DNA of 42,492 nucleotides from Clostridiales bacterium. Lineage in GTDB: Bacteria > Bacillota > Clostridia > Oscillospirales > Oscillospiraceae. The stretch lies in NCBI GenBank assembly GCA_022775085.1, contig JALFJQ010000031.1, forward strand, positions 1 through 42,492, in the 5' to 3' direction. The position numbers were made by a program, and so were the translations under genes. Under the pieces are notes generated by a model. The model was not told where the DNA came from and made no database searches. It saw nothing but the letters and a program-made list of their open reading frames with translations. Positions 41,603-42,492 of the stretch are shown here, piece by piece; within the stretch, counting starts at the first letter, position 1; every line of letters begins with the position of its first letter.

Positions 41603-42492
41603 ATGGCAAACGATCAGAGATTTGATTCCAGATACACCGGCGAGGAAATGGAAACCGCCTTTTCCGTTGCGCTGGCTATCGCAAATCACAGCGGGATTCC
41701 GAAGGGAACAGGGAAGGGAAGCATCCAGATCATCAGCCTGGATACCGATAGGCTGACAAGTGATAGCGAACGTATCCCGACGTCTGCTGCGGTCGCACAG
41801 GCAATCGCTTCGGCAAGAAAAGTATCTGAGCTTCTCACGTTCAAGGGTATCGTGCAGACCACAGACGATCTCCCTGCGGATGCAAAACCTGGATTTGTGT
41901 ACATTGTGGTTCAGGAAGACAATGAGAATTACGCATGGGATGGGGATATCTGGACGCCCATCGGAAAGCTGATTGCACCCATTGTCCTTTCCAGCCAGTC
42001 CGTATCTTACCAGATCAGCGATTCCGGCGATTCTGTCCCGACTGGCGAATGGGTTACCGATTGCCCTGCAGTTCAGCAGGGGCAATACCTATGGACGCGT
42101 ACCGTTGTGCAGTTCAGCGTAGGTGACCCGATTACATCGTATTCCTGTGCATACGCTGGCGCGGACGGAAGAGAGGTTACTGTGTGCGGCGTGAAAGCCG
42201 ACGAATCCGGCAATGTTATTCTGAATGCAAGTGATGTGTCTGCCGTCCCGACTGCTGGCGGCACCATGACCGGAAACCTGTCCGTCCCCGCTCCCTCATC
42301 GGCGGGACACGCTGTCAACAAGGAATATGTTGACACAACGGCCGCTACTGCAACCCTCCCCGTCTCCGGGTGGGTTGGCTCCGGGCCGTATACACAGACC
42401 ATCGCCGTGCAGGGCCTGACGGACGGGCGGCGGTGCATGGTGTATCCTGCCTACGGTGGCGATGCTGCTGCAAATCTTTCCATGCGGGAGGC
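41603..42492 (+). CDS. Tail fibre-like protein (runs off the window)
   Basis: Open for at least 296 codons from the ATG at 41603, 5 nt after AAGGAGG, to the window edge. It begins MANDQRFDSRYTGEEMETAF. It contains ERIPTSAAVAQAIAS and an AGGTMTGNLSVPAPSSAGHAVNKEYVD motif that is typical of phage tail fibres and minor structural proteins. The C-terminus is not seen. Confidence 0.8.
   Translation, partial: MANDQRFDSRYTGEEMETAFSVALAIANHSGIPKGTGKGSIQIISLDTDRLTSDSERIPTSAAVAQAIASARKVSELLTFKGIVQTTDDLPADAKPGFVYIVVQEDNENYAWDGDIWTPIGKLIAPIVLSSQSVSYQISDSGDSVPTGEWVTDCPAVQQGQYLWTRTVVQFSVGDPITSYSCAYAGADGREVTVCGVKADESGNVILNASDVSAVPTAGGTMTGNLSVPAPSSAGHAVNKEYVDTTAATATLPVSGWVGSGPYTQTIAVQGLTDGRRCMVYPAYGGDAAANLSMRE

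Overview
The window looks like part of a chromosome from a Gram-positive gut-type Clostridia, most likely of the Oscillospirales/Ruminococcaceae kind. This is inferred from strong AGGAGG ribosome sites, a CIRCE heat-shock operator, Gram-positive LexA (CGAAC-N4-GTTCG) boxes, a TrmK-Nif3 pair, YitT and DUF1858 proteins, TnpV-type mobile-element genes and the moderately high GC. No taxonomic search was possible.

1-11.9 kb is ordinary chromosome. It holds a tRNA-Gly with a duplicated 3' end, then a minus-strand operon (parE-like, parC-like, YitT, a lipoprotein with a degenerate transglutaminase fold). The plus-strand genes are a FAD/Rieske oxidoreductase, a DUF1858 protein, trmK, a Nif3-like gene and yebC, followed by a tRNA cluster (Asp-Phe-Gly-Cys). 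Two copies of a 161-bp palindromic MITE with 4-bp target duplications sit here.

11.87-29.48 kb is bounded by a perfect 47-bp direct repeat of the tRNA-Cys 3' end. A tyrosine integrase lies next to the left copy and a small excisionase-like HTH gene next to the right copy, so this is an integrative element of about 17.6 kb. Its recombination genes carry LexA boxes, and a 17-bp repeat lies near both ends. Its cargo is unusual: a MarR-HdeD/DUF308-FtsH operon, a CIRCE-controlled hsp20-groES-groEL operon, a kamA-TRAP permease operon behind two perfect palindromic operators, and a LysR gene. It resembles, by convergence, the proteobacterial transmissible locus of stress tolerance (Hsp20, FtsH, HdeD on a mobile island). 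An ISBst12-type IS66 element with a broken transposase has landed in the element's TnpV region. Between lysR and the SOS-type operon lies a long non-coding tract with an array of six covarying hairpins.

29.48-35.84 kb is a mosaic of mobile-element genes: DUF4314, LPD28-like, D12 methylase, XRE repressor, sigma-like factor, PemK/MazF-like protein and a truncated serine recombinase, with several structured non-coding stretches. One is a four-stem element next to the tRNA-Cys attR whose closing stem copies the tRNA T-arm. A second copy lies next to the tRNA-Gly at the window start.

35.87-42.49 kb is a siphophage-type tail module (major tail protein, G/GT chaperone with a -1 slippery site, tape measure, distal tail protein, a tail protein with a glycine-rich adhesin-like end, and a fibre-like protein that runs off the window). 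It starts abruptly after the truncated recombinase, with no head or packaging genes in view.
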